DNA from: Trichoplax adhaerens
Lineage: Eukaryota; Placozoa; Uniplacotomia; Trichoplacea; Trichoplacidae
Assembly (NCBI RefSeq): GCF_000150275.1
Contig: NW_002060945.1
Location: 8,515,650-8,579,649, forward strand
DNA length: 64,000 nucleotides
Direction: 5' to 3'
In this document: positions 33,101-42,731 of the stretch, piece by piece
Layout of the letters: each line of letters opens with the position of its first letter
How positions within the stretch are numbered: the stretch's first letter is position 1
Notes under the pieces: generated by a model
Databases searched by the model: none
The model's input: only the letters and a program-made list of their open reading frames with translations
Told to the model about the DNA's origin: nothing
Program-made: the position numbers and the translations under genes

Positions 33101-34525
33101 TATGAAAGGTGAAGAGGCCGCAATATCATAATACTGTGATAATATTTTTTTAAGAACATATGGTATATCGTTTCGGTATTATTAATTATCATCGAGTTTG
33201 TATACTATGCTTTAATAACCTCAATATAGATTGCCAAAAAATGGGGTGGCTATGAAATAGCAATTACATATTGGAGAGTTGATAGATAAATGGCTTATAT
33301 TAATGCTTTGAGATATTCTTACCCGCCCAATTATTGCAGTTAAAGAAGATCATATTCACACATATGTCTTAAAGACACAAATACATGCAAATATTGGCGA
33401 ATCTATTTGCCCCTTCGACAGAATCAAATCTAACCACATCACGAACTAATCTTAGGATTTTCTTGATTTACAGAAATTGGATAGAAGTAACATACATTCT
33501 AAGCTAGCAAATGGTAAAATTTTTTAGTAAAATTTATTTTAACAGCATATAATAATTCCTTATGTCGCCATATCTACATAGTGATAATCTCTTCCAATTT
33601 ATGCGCCCGGTTCTCTTTGAAATCTTTAATAACGGCAAATTCTCAATTCAATAAGATATAGCCCGTACAGTATTGCAACATATGGCAAAGCAGATCAGGC
33701 GAATATAATATGCAAACTAGTTCTTCTGATTTGAAGTTGATAAATTTGTCTTTCGACAGTACAATCAATTGATTTATCCATATGTTATTTTAGATAATTT
33801 TTATAATACTAAGTGATTCTGGGATATAACAAGAGTTTAGCGAATTGTTACTTATATGCCGTAAAATCGATTATCTATTCATTTGCATGAAACCGGTTTT
33901 TAAATAGATTCGGAACAAGAACTTGACGCTTCCGATAGTGAGCAATTTTCTAACCAAAATACTAAGGTAAAAAATCGATAAAATTAATTGTTTTTATCTC
34001 ATTAAATTATAAAGTTTTCTTTAATCTGTAGCCATAATTACACATATTTTACTAGTAGTATAAAATTTAATGCCTTATTAGTTTTACACTCCCACAACAT
34101 AGTTAAGCGCTTACTCTCACAATAGTGTATGAATAACAATTGATGTACACGTATATGCGCTAATTGCAGTATCACATTTCTTTATTAGCGAAAATATTCG
34201 CGTTCCATTGCATATCTACTCAAAAATTACACCTTATAAGACTATAACGCCATTCCAACTATACAAGCGATACATTCTGTTTTATACCTTTATAATCGAA
34301 AGGATAATCACTACAAAGAGTAAAGTTCATTCATTAAGCTCTATTTGAGAAGAAATCTTTTAATATCAGTACTATAGACTACAGTAAAACAGGAAGTATG
34401 CTCGTATACGATTATATTGGTTCGCATTTATAAAGGCCCCCTTTAGGGTTCATTGGTTGATGTAGGTAGAGAGAATGTTAAATGATTACATTACTCAGGC
34501 TGTAACCTTTATTCGATTATTTTAG
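30106..34525. other. 4.4-kb gene-poor interval between WDR24 and the bHLH gene
   Basis: No firmly supported gene. ACTGTAC-type runs occur at about 30445-30610 and a GA run at 30743-30754. At about 31105-31160 a plus-strand frame broken by stops reads FSLVSLWNDMSSKMKRL, reminiscent of the C-terminal end of LINE reverse transcriptases. A candidate exon lies at 33908-33966 and has its own entry. The rest is AT-rich with no visible signal. Confidence 0.5.
33908..33966 (+). other. Candidate acidic exon upstream of the bHLH gene
   Basis: An AG acceptor precedes and GTAAAA follows an open stretch reading DSEQELDASDSEQFSNQNTK, which looks coding. A second possible exon, 34526-34600, has an acceptor TTTTAG and reads [18 protein letters not shown], then stops at 34598-34600. 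The two join in phase. The second overlaps the bHLH start codon in another frame, so it could be an upstream frame in the bHLH leader or the end of an unrecognised gene. Confidence 0.3.
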
Positions 34526-34580
34526 CAAAAGAAGAAATTGATTGTGGAAGGGGAACATTATAAAATAGAGCGTTGCAAGT

Positions 34581-35228
34581 ATGCAAGTCCAAGTAATTGA
34601 GCCGAATGCTTGTGGCATTAAAAATGAAAAATTAATGGATCACGAAAATAACTTTTCGTATGATTTTAATGATATATCATCTTCTGGTATATATACACTA
34701 CGACCGCGGGAACAAGTTACTCAGAAATGCTCCAATAAAAGAGAAATTGCTGAATCAAAGACATCCTCGTCTTCTGCAACCAGGCGCAAAAACAAATCAA
34801 AATCTTCGTCCAGGTCAAGAATTCGTAGAATGAAAGCTAACGCAAGAGAGAGATGTCGAATGCATATGTTAAACGATGCATTGGAAGAATTACGCCGTGT
34901 TATACCGGGCTATGCTCCTGATCAGAAGTTATCAAAAATTGAAACTCTGCGATTAGCTCGAAATTACATTTCAGCCCTAACAGAAGCACTTAAAATAAAT
35001 TCAAATCAACCGTTATCTACAGAATCACAATCATTTATGAATGATCATCCGGTGGTTAACAATAATTGCTCAATCATTGGTAATAATTCCGGTGATCCAC
35101 CATCCAGAAATACAACAAACTCAGCAGATTTTCTACATGGGAATGAAAATGTCCCTGTTGATATGATGATGAATGATGTCAATAACTGTAATGACGACTT
35201 ACACTTGGATTTTTTTAAAGATTTCTAA
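34581..35228 (+). CDS. Neurogenin/NeuroD/atonal-type bHLH transcription factor
   Basis: A single open exon of 215 aa. The start is supported by an in-frame TAG at 34566, five codons before the ATG. Residues 1-80 are low-complexity, with a Ser/Lys/Arg-rich stretch just before the domain. The bHLH runs from about 82 to 136. The basic region [12 protein letters not shown] keeps the E-box-contacting ARER core, helix 1 is [12 protein letters not shown], the loop is YAPDQK and helix 2 is [31 protein letters not shown] with NYI places it in the atonal superfamily nearest neurogenin/NeuroD. Those families have N or R where this protein has C in RERxRM. The tail is rich in N and D. It should act in the nucleus as a dimer with an E-protein. 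Confidence 0.9.
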   Translation: MQVQVIEPNACGIKNEKLMDHENNFSYDFNDISSSGIYTLRPREQVTQKCSNKREIAESKTSSSSATRRKNKSKSSSRSRIRRMKANARERCRMHMLNDALEELRRVIPGYAPDQKLSKIETLRLARNYISALTEALKINSNQPLSTESQSFMNDHPVVNNNCSIIGNNSGDPPSRNTTNSADFLHGNENVPVDMMMNDVNNCNDDLHLDFFKDF

Positions 35229-36983
35229 GATAGTGTCGTGATTTTTGAACAAAATATTCTCTTTTGACTTTTTATTTTACTAACCGCTACATCCGATTCC
35301 TGATTTTACTTACGCTTGTTACAGTACGAGTGTAGCAAAGTTCAGTTGTTAGACTTAATTTGGGAAAATTGGGTAAATTTGCCCCCAAAATTCTTAAGTT
35401 TAATCTTTATTAATAGCGTCCATTCTTAATTTCTTAACTCAATAAGGTAATTAACAAATGTTCTCTCGCATTGAACGTTATACTCTCCTTTCGTAGTACT
35501 GTATTACTCATAGTATGGTACCATCCGTACCGCATACCGATATTAATTCGTTATACAGTACTATTCTTAAAGGTAGAACGAAATAATAAGACACTATCAT
35601 GTAAACGATACAGTAACTAATCATACTCATATGACATGATAGTATAACTGTTACCGATTGATAACAGTTCTGTTTTTATCAATTAATATAAGATATAATT
35701 TAATTGTACAGTCGTGATTAAATAAGACTGCAAGAGAATTATCTTGTATGCTTTTGAGTTCATCAGACGCAGATGTTGCCTCATGTAGTAACGTGAGGTA
35801 ATTACGTAAAATAGGGGGAAATAAATGACGTATTTGTAAATTTATAACGATAATATAACCTTCACATATTAATAATGCCTATAATGCAATAAACGATTGA
35901 TCATTACTATTGAATTAGTATAATATGTGATTGATAACGGCAAGATGATTTACGAGTACATTGTAATATGCGTTGTGTTTCCACTCTTAGTCGTTAACGT
36001 TAGCACAAGAGACTTTGATACACTCCTACTAGTAAGCTTACTAAAAAGTCTCTTTTATTTAGGGATTTACTGCATTTAAATAGTATAGCCGTAATGACAT
36101 ATTATACCCTTATCTTATGCTAACACGTTAGAGGTGCAGTACAACAGGTTACTGTATTCTTACATACATAACAATATGTTTTATTGGGACTTAATAATAA
36201 TAGATATCAAGGATGATGAGAGGATGAAGAACAGGTTCATTTACAGGTTGAGAATAACAGTCCGGTACTGTACAGTACTTAGGTAGAACGTTAACGACAT
36301 GTACAATACAGTACAGTACTGTACAGAGAATTCTACCGCCTGACGGAACTGAATATGAATGTCTCTATATTATCTTATACTAATATACACTTATACAGTA
36401 CAGTATACAGTATGGTAATATACTGTACTGTATACTGTATATTTTGGGAGGGTCTGTCTGTCTATCTGTTGTGCTTACTTATTCCACCGTACTGTATTAT
36501 GCCGACCACTACTGAATTTCTAAAATTTCAAACAAGTCAGAAATTAGCGCTAACTTCCCGTTCTTTGCACTGTGGGCCACAACTTGGTCATAATGTAATT
36601 TTACAAAGTCGCTGAAACTTAAAAATTTAAAATCAATTTATCGTATCTGTACTTGCCGTACTCTAAAAACAAGAATCATTTGGTAAATTAGTGGTACTTA
36701 TCTAAGCATAATATTGCTAATTATAGTGGATAGGTAGCGTTGGCCTTCATAATGTATGAAAATGATGCAATCTACGTACTGTACTGTACTTTGCTGCAAA
36801 ATCAGCAACATTAGCTACAGTACAGTATATCGAGTCGACTACAGATGCAACTGAAATCTACAGTACTGTATACTGTACACTGTACACTGTACAGTAAAGG
36901 TATCTGATTACAGATTGCCAGCTTTGCCATCAAAATATCAACTAGTCTACTTTCATTTTAACTGTACTACGACGTATATCAAA
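35229..36983. other. Spacer between the bHLH gene and ALG14
   Basis: No coding exon is seen. It is AT-rich with dense ACTGTAC-type repeats at 36256-36440 and 36774-36896, the latter ending about 88 bases before the ALG14 start codon. Confidence 0.55.
36256..36440. repeat. ACTGTAC-type palindromic repeat cluster
   Basis: Runs such as GTACTGTACAGTAC and CAGTACAGTACTGTACAG, made from self-complementary units, recur through this stretch. Similar clusters lie at 36774-36896, 22380-22870, 30445-30610, 14981-15060 and 40007-40050. Confidence 0.8.
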
Positions 36984-38658
36984 ATGGATTATTGGAATTA
37001 CTGGATTTTGACATTATGTATCGCATGTTTCAACATTGTAGGATGTTATTTACTACTTCGATTCTTTTATATTCTTACTAACTTACCAACAAAAATAGCA
37101 CATGATGGACGTGTCAAAACTATGATTATTGCTGGATCAGGTACAGTAATTCAGTACAAAGCTAAAGGTCATTGTACCGTACTGTATTTTAGATTAACTG
37201 CAAAGTGAGATTAAATAACCATTAGATATATTGGAAAATTCTTTCTTTAAGGCTTAGCACTATGGAAACAGATAGTATTCATAAATCGTTTCAGATTAGT
37301 CATTGCATATCATAGCTACTTCTATTCCTGTATATATAATCTAAGTATTCATTGCGTTAAACTTGCCGACATACGTACGCACTATGGTGATTAATCTAAT
37401 GTAGATGCAAGATGTGATTGCAGCTGTAGATACAATTTATTGTAGATAAGAAGTCAGGGATATTCAGCTACTCAAATTTAATTTCCGAAATTTCTTGTAA
37501 TGACTTTCACTATTTAATATTCATAGAATAGAGCGGTATATGAGCATCATATGTAACTGTGTACTATTTGTACCACTGTCGTAACAGAAATTATTGCGTG
37601 GCACTACACCTTACATTGGAATTTACAGTTATATCATGCAGAAGATCTATACAGTATTGCATAATTAAGTACCATTTACAAGATGCTGTATACTGTATAA
37701 TGAGACTTAAAATTAGCACTAATGCAGAGATCATACGCTATTATATAATTGCTATTCAGTCGAAAAATCCCTAAAAAATCTTTTTATCTGTGCTTGCAAT
37801 ATTAGGTGGTCACACTATGGAAATAATGAAATTAATAGGAGTTCTTACTTCAGCCTACAACCCAAGAATCTACGTTGTAGCCGCTACTGATAAAATGAGC
37901 AAAGAAAAGTTACTAAAATTAGAAAAAGAAGCAAACTTAGGCGGAGATGTATGTCTATGTCTATGCTGTTGTACGAGCATAAAATGCATGTGATATAGAA
38001 GAAATTATTTTAGAGCATCGTCTTTCTCACTGTACTTTTATTAATCTGTTTGATTTTCGATTTCTATAGTTCTGTTGTGAGATAATTCCACGCAGTCGCG
38101 AGGTTCGTCAATCTTGGCTAACGACAATTTGGACAACTTTATATGCATGTATATTCTCTATACCTCTTGTGTGGAAACACCGACCAGATGTGGTAATAAT
38201 TCTGTACATGCGTCATTACATACGTAGCATAATATCTATAGGCAACTATAATTATCTACGCAATTTCCTAAGCTGCTATATTATCTCTACATCAACACTC
38301 ATTTTTGAATATTGCATATCAGATCATAAGCAACGGTCCTGGAACCTGTATTCCAGTTTCTTTAATTGCCTTTGCTTTCAAGGTGATAATTGTTGTAATC
38401 ATTGTCAAACGTATTTTAAATTCTTATTGAGTAGATGCAAACTAACTATAGTGCTTTTTAAAACTATCAATTTTACCCAATTTATAGGTTATGGGAATAC
38501 ATAACTGTGTTATTGTTTATGTAGAAAGCGTATGCAGAGTTACAACACTCTCCCTTTCAGGAAAAATCATATATTACTTTGCTGACTATCTTTTCGTGCA
38601 GTGGCCAGAATTGAAGGAGAAATATTCAAAATCTATCTACGTTGGTAGATTCTCTTAA
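36984..38658 (+). CDS. ALG14: ALG14, membrane anchor subunit of UDP-GlcNAc transferase
   Basis: ALG14 anchors ALG13 on the cytosolic face of the ER. Together they add the second GlcNAc to dolichol-PP-GlcNAc in N-glycan synthesis. Five exons (36984-37140, 37806-37948, 38070-38192, 38323-38382, 38488-38658) join in phase to give 217 aa, close to the human 216. Residues 1-35 hold a hydrophobic anchor (WILTLCIACFNIVGCYLLL). The glycine-rich nucleotide-sugar motif GSGGHTMEI spans the first splice. IPRSREVRQSW, SNGPGTCIP, YVESVCRV and FVQWPELKEKY follow in family order, ending YVGRFS. An in-frame start at 36915 would add 23 residues; the ATG at 36984 fits the family length better. Confidence 0.95.
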
Positions 38659-38859
38659 TGTCTGAAAATAAAAAATGAGATTATTTTTAGTTTTTTAAGA
38701 AGATACTCGACTACTGTACTTACTGTATGCCAAAATATATTGTTGCAACCTTTTTATTACCATAAATTAATAGTAACCTACTAGCTATGGCCATGAAAGT
38801 AGCTAATCGCATATGATGCGTAAAATTCAAGTTTAATACTGTACTACTAATTTTCAGTT

Positions 38860-39427
38860 ATGAAGTCAGTGCAACAGATTAGCGTGCTATTTGCAACCTA
38901 CTTTGTGATTATAAGTAGCTATCCTGATTCTATAAATGCATCTGCTGTCCTAAAACTTGGTAAGAACTGCAAATGCGTTGTTTTAGCACTGCGTTTCTCG
39001 GAAGAGTGATTCAGATGCTCTAAATTGTTACTATACGTGTATCATTTTTAATATAGATGATCTAAAATGGAGTGTTAGCCTTGTACTCTGTACAGTACAT
39101 CATGCAATTATGATAACAGAAATTTGGGGAGTCATACTTCGATCTTTTTCTTTGTATATTAGCACATACGCGTATGCGTACATATACATATGTACAGATA
39201 TCTTAGACTATCAAATATTGTTGAATTGTAATTTTGTATATGATTTTATTTATAAATATAATTTCGCCCTGTATCATCCATATCTAGAGGTTAGATGCAA
39301 GATAGGCAAAAACTTGCCAATAAATTTATTTCATTATATAAGCGTCTTGGCATTTATTGTCTTGCTTAAAATCTGCAGTATCCTATATTTCTGTATAGTC
39401 AATAGGACTCAATGGTGCATCTACTGA
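38860..39427 (+). CDS. Possible secreted or membrane protein, signal-peptide exon
   Basis: An exon at 38860-38959 reads MKSVQQISVLFATYFVIISS followed by YPDSINASAVLKL. It has a signal-peptide shape and ends at GTAAGA in phase 1. An acceptor ATATAG at 39056 continues the frame without a stop for 123 codons to 39427 (DDLKWSVSLVLCTV... ending RTQWCIY), with strong I, Y, F and L bias and likely membrane segments. I recognise no family. The first exon is the better part; the second may be chance open frame in AT-rich DNA, or the true second exon may be shorter. Confidence 0.3.
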
Positions 39428-40040
39428 CACCATAATTCATGATGGTACATAATGTAGTAAATATACTGTATGTACTAGTATATAAAAAAATGCAATGATG
39501 TATGGAGTGATAATGTGAAGTAAACGAGAACAGTGATAGTGGTATGTAAGAACGAGGGATCGACTAGCCCATTGAAATATGAAAACAGTACGATATACAG
39601 TACAGTAGTACAGAAACCCTAATGAACAGGCAAGGAGTACTAGAAGAAGACTTGAAACTAATCGCTCTAGGATGGACAGACATTTTCGGCCTCATCTCGT
39701 CAAAACACGCGTACCGTGTATTGTTTCAAACACTTCGTTATGACAGTACTTTAGTATGCAGATGGGCGATTTTGAATTGACTAATTTTTCTAAATTAAGT
39801 GATATTACACTAAATGTTATTATCTGTTGCTAAGTTCCGCTTGGAGGCAGTCATATAAAATCGCCGATGTTATTAAAATTACTACCAGTGATTTAGAAAA
39901 CAAACATGGGAAGATCCATACTAAGTAGGTATTTTTCGGTATTTATAGCCTCATTTGGTAACAAACTTCCGTCTGTCTGAGAGAGAGAGAGTGCGGTCTT
40001 CTTCTACTGTACAGTACTGTACTGTACCGTACGTACACAT
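38960..40040. other. Spacer before the bacterial-like insert
   Basis: Apart from the weak frame to 39427, nothing coding is visible. ACTAGAAGAAGAC at about 39647 faces GTCTTCTTCT at about 39997, a possible terminal inverted pair about 360 bp apart. The same ACTAGAAGAAGAC word occurs at about 14104. A GA run (39979-39990) and ACTGTAC repeats (40007-40050) lead into the direct repeat. Confidence 0.4.
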
Positions 40041-40153
40041 GTACGTACTGTAGGCCTACCAAGCTAGGCTGGAGTGGACCAGTACCGTACTGTAGCAGGT
40101 TAAAGGTCATATCATGGAGGGTTTTTCTTTTACCTCTATGGGGTCATACTGTA
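40041..40153 (+). repeat. 113-bp direct repeat, left copy
   Basis: Identical over 113 bases to 43691-43803. It starts GTACGTACTGTAGGCCTACC and ends GGGGTCATACTGTA. The sequence is of host type, containing GTACTG units. It marks the left border of the bacterial-like block. A shorter diverged relative of its 3' part (GTTTTTCTTTTA, CTCTATGG) lies at about 44005-44055. Confidence 0.95.
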
Positions 40154-40436
40154 TAGTTTGCAGGTGCCGCCCCTTAAAACCGCTAAACGAGATATTTGTG
40201 GCTTTGGAAATAGTTTGGTTTCAGCTGATGGCGTATTCTGTCGGAATCTATGTTTGACACGCTTAGTTAAAGGCCCTCTCTGTTATGGAGAGACCTTAAT
40301 TCAAAATAATCTTGAAGAGGCAATTGAACTCAATAAAAATGAGGCGATGGTTGAAGGAAATCCCTGTCCAAAGCGCATTATTGATGTGGCTGAGGCTTAT
40401 TTTGAAGCAATCACTTCATTTTATGAAGACAACTAA
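40154..40436 (+). CDS. Bacterial-like ORF D, 5'-truncated at the left junction
   Basis: The frame is open from the junction to a TAA at 40434-40436 (about 93 codons). No ATG start is present, which fits a gene cut by the insertion border. The protein reads CGFGNSLVSADGVFCRNLC, then LVKGPLCYGETLIQNNLEEA and ends TSFYEDN. It contains five cysteines and I do not recognise the family. Codon use and GC look unlike the animal genes here, and there are no introns. Its stop codon directly abuts the stop of the opposite-strand ORF C. Confidence 0.5.
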
Positions 40437-41132
40437 TTAAAGAGTTTTAAAGTACGGAAGGAGTTTTGAGCGAACAACTAGTTGAATCAAGAAAACGGCT
40501 ATCAGGAGAAAAAAGACGATGGCAACATATTCAACTTTTGCGTAAGCAGATTTCTTAGTCACTGAGTAATCACTTCCAAAGGAGGGCATAACTTGAACAT
40601 CCCAATACTTGGGCCATTTAGAGATTGCTTGAATATTTTTAAAAACTTCTTGAAACTTTGCGGCTTTACCCATTTCTTCTTCGAAAGCTCTTATATTTTC
40701 AGTATCTGTTTCCGTTTTGTCTTCGCGTTCTGGCGAGAGGCCTGTTGTAACATACTCAACTGAAACGCTGTCAAACATAGTTGGAATTTGTGTGAGTCCT
40801 CCTCTTTTCATGCTTTCTAAACGCTCCCCGCACCAGGTCAAAGAGTCATTTAGGCTAGTCAGACTTTGTGTAATGCTTCCAGAAGCAAGAGGTTGCTGAC
40901 TTGTTAAACATTCAAGAAGTTGAGTAAACTTGATATTGCTTGCTTGAAGAGCGCTGAGCATATTAGGAAAACAACGAGAGTTTATATAAGTCCCTATAGG
41001 TTGGAGAGATGGGGTTTTGTCTAAGTAAGTCTGTTGATCTAGACTTAATGTTGCTAAATAACTCATTTCCCTAATTCCATATGCATTTGTCACAAAACAG
41101 CTTTGCAACAAGATAACGTAATCTACGATCAA
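40437..41132 (-). CDS. Bacterial-like ORF C, membrane-anchored protein of unknown function
   Basis: Open frame of up to 231 codons. No ATG begins the full frame: a TTG at 41132 is possible, and the first ATG is at 41066. The N-terminal stretch DYVILLQSCFVTNAYG resembles the hydrophobic core and end of a signal peptide. The middle is polar, with a probable helical part (NIRAFEEEMGKAAKFQEVFK). Near residues 200-222 a membrane segment, VAIVFFLLIAVFLIQLVV, is followed by RSKLLPYFKTL. It could be an envelope protein anchored near its C-terminus. I recognise no family. Its upstream flank is AT-rich, so its 5' end may be broken. Confidence 0.5.
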   Translation of the reverse strand: MIVDYVILLQSCFVTNAYGIREMSYLATLSLDQQTYLDKTPSLQPIGTYINSRCFPNMLSALQASNIKFTQLLECLTSQQPLASGSITQSLTSLNDSLTWCGERLESMKRGGLTQIPTMFDSVSVEYVTTGLSPEREDKTETDTENIRAFEEEMGKAAKFQEVFKNIQAISKWPKYWDVQVMPSFGSDYSVTKKSAYAKVEYVAIVFFLLIAVFLIQLVVRSKLLPYFKTL

Positions 41133-41159
41133 TAAGTCAATTCCTTGAACTACGTATCA

Positions 41160-41725
41160 AGGAACGATATCTGCACTATCACGAGCACTTTTGCTCTACT
41201 AGCAGACTACACAAAGACTTAAACGCCTCGTATTTTACGTTAAACACTAAGTTGGACAATTCTTCTTTATTTCACGATATACTGCATTTATATACTATTC
41301 CTCAATAGTTCATGAGTCATAGTTAATACAATTAACATTAGAATCATTTACTGAATTAGATATTAATTTTAGCTACTGCTCTCTTAATGCAGACAACAGT
41401 ATTTACGAACATAGACATGTAATAACTAATACAGAATAGTCAGATTACGATATGTCCTATCACGGAACATTTCCATGATAATTTACAGTCTATCATAAGT
41501 AAATTACAATCACAATGATTCGAACTGTAAGCAGATGATTTGCATTCCCTATTATAACTATTATAATTTCAGTATGTGTATAAGTGTCACTGTCATAAAA
41601 AGTCAGTGCTATATTAAAATACAGTATATCCAAATTAGAAGTTAACTAAATAAGGATAGTCTAACAGAATTATCCTAACATAGTTATTTCTACTGTAATA
41701 CAGTATTTAACACTGTAACAGCATT
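41160..41725. other. AT-rich, host-like stretch inside the bacterial-like block
   Basis: Between ORF C and the terminator of ORF B the base composition drops to that of the surrounding animal DNA. Words such as TACTGTAATACAGTATTTAA resemble the local repeats. No open frame is visible. It may be a host filler segment joining two bacterial pieces, or an AT-rich bacterial intergenic region. Confidence 0.4.
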
Positions 41726-41756
41726 AAAAAAAAATTTCCTGCATGATAACAGGAAA
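41726..41756 (-). terminator. Rho-independent-type terminator after ORF B
   Basis: On the minus strand TTTCCTG, an 8-base loop and CAGGAAA form a perfect 7-bp stem, followed directly by nine T. It starts five bases after the stop codon of ORF B. This is the standard bacterial layout and is out of place in an animal gene. Confidence 0.75.
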
Positions 41757-41760
41757 TGTA

Positions 41761-42714
41761 TTATCCCCCAACGGGAATATGCACTTCATCTTGAGTCTCT
41801 AGGGGATCTTTGCCAAATCGTTTAACAACGGTTGACTGAATTTCTCCTCCCACTCCAGGGCGTTTTACGACAAAGACGGGTTCGATTCCTAAAAGCATTT
41901 CTCGTTGGTTTGCTAGAGCAGATCTTTTCGTTTCGAGTTCATGTGTTAGGCGGCCAGAACGTTGCAGGTGACTTTCAAGAACACCAACGGTCTCCTGAAG
42001 CCAGACAATATCCTGATCAGCAAATGGGGCGATACGTAGCATTTGAAAATTTGCTTCATATTCGGCAAAACGTTCGAAAAGCCATTCAGCCTGTTTCCGT
42101 GTTGGAGCTGTTAAGTCTCCTAAATGATGGCTTAAGTCTCGTTCGAAGCCACACCGCTCTATGATGATTATTGAACTTGGGTCTCGGATAATCCGGTTCG
42201 CTTTTTGAATGAGAAGAGCTTTTCCTCCTTCAAGCCACCCTGTGGTTTCAGTTGGGTCAAATTCAGGAAGAAAGTGCCAATAGCGTTTAAAAAGCTGCAA
42301 AGTGTCTAGCAGATTTTTTTGCAGGTAAAAGTTCTTTTCTTGTGGAGATAACTCTTTTTGCTTGCGGATTTGAACAGTGGACTGTGCACAAGAGGCCGGG
42401 CAGTTCATACGTCCAAGTTCGACTTGAAGGCGCTTAACTTCAGCGGGGTTTCCTTGGGCTGCTTCAATTTCACCTAATTTTGCTTGATAAGCATGGAGAT
42501 CGCCCAGAGTTTCGACAACTTGTTTTTGTTTCCGTTGTAATGAGGCGAGGTATTCCTCAGCATTTTTTACAACCTGGGTAAGAAGCGCTGTTTGGGTTGT
42601 GTCACCGCGAAAAGCTTTTATGAGAGCGGTGCTATGGGGCTTGAACTTGAATAGTTGGCCTAAGAGTTTTTTCTCGCTCATTTTATCATCAAAGAATTGT
42701 TTAACAAAGCCCAT
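41761..42714 (-). CDS. Bacterial-like ORF B, coiled-coil-rich protein of unknown function
   Basis: 317 codons, ATG start, no introns. AAGAGG lies two bases before the ATG as a possible ribosome-binding site. Most of the protein looks helical with long charged stretches: EEYLASLQRKQKQVVETLGD, KLGEIEAAQGNPAEVKRLQV and LQRSGRLTHELETKRSAL. A short NCPASCAQS cysteine pair lies near residue 105. No membrane segment is evident. I recognise no family. It lies 17 bases downstream of ORF A on the same strand, consistent with an operon, and is followed by a terminator hairpin. Confidence 0.7.
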   Translation of the reverse strand: MGFVKQFFDDKMSEKKLLGQLFKFKPHSTALIKAFRGDTTQTALLTQVVKNAEEYLASLQRKQKQVVETLGDLHAYQAKLGEIEAAQGNPAEVKRLQVELGRMNCPASCAQSTVQIRKQKELSPQEKNFYLQKNLLDTLQLFKRYWHFLPEFDPTETTGWLEGGKALLIQKANRIIRDPSSIIIIERCGFERDLSHHLGDLTAPTRKQAEWLFERFAEYEANFQMLRIAPFADQDIVWLQETVGVLESHLQRSGRLTHELETKRSALANQREMLLGIEPVFVVKRPGVGGEIQSTVVKRFGKDPLETQDEVHIPVGG

Positions 42715-42731
42715 AGCCTCTTCTTGACTTC

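Noticed and set aside
41879-41895. GGTTCGATTCC, resembling a tRNA T-arm
   Set aside because: Lies inside ORF B and no acceptor stem, D-arm or anticodon arm can be fitted around it.
41832-42164. 110-codon plus-strand frame inside ORF B
   Set aside because: Antisense shadow of the 317-codon minus-strand ORF, which has the terminator and the operon spacing.
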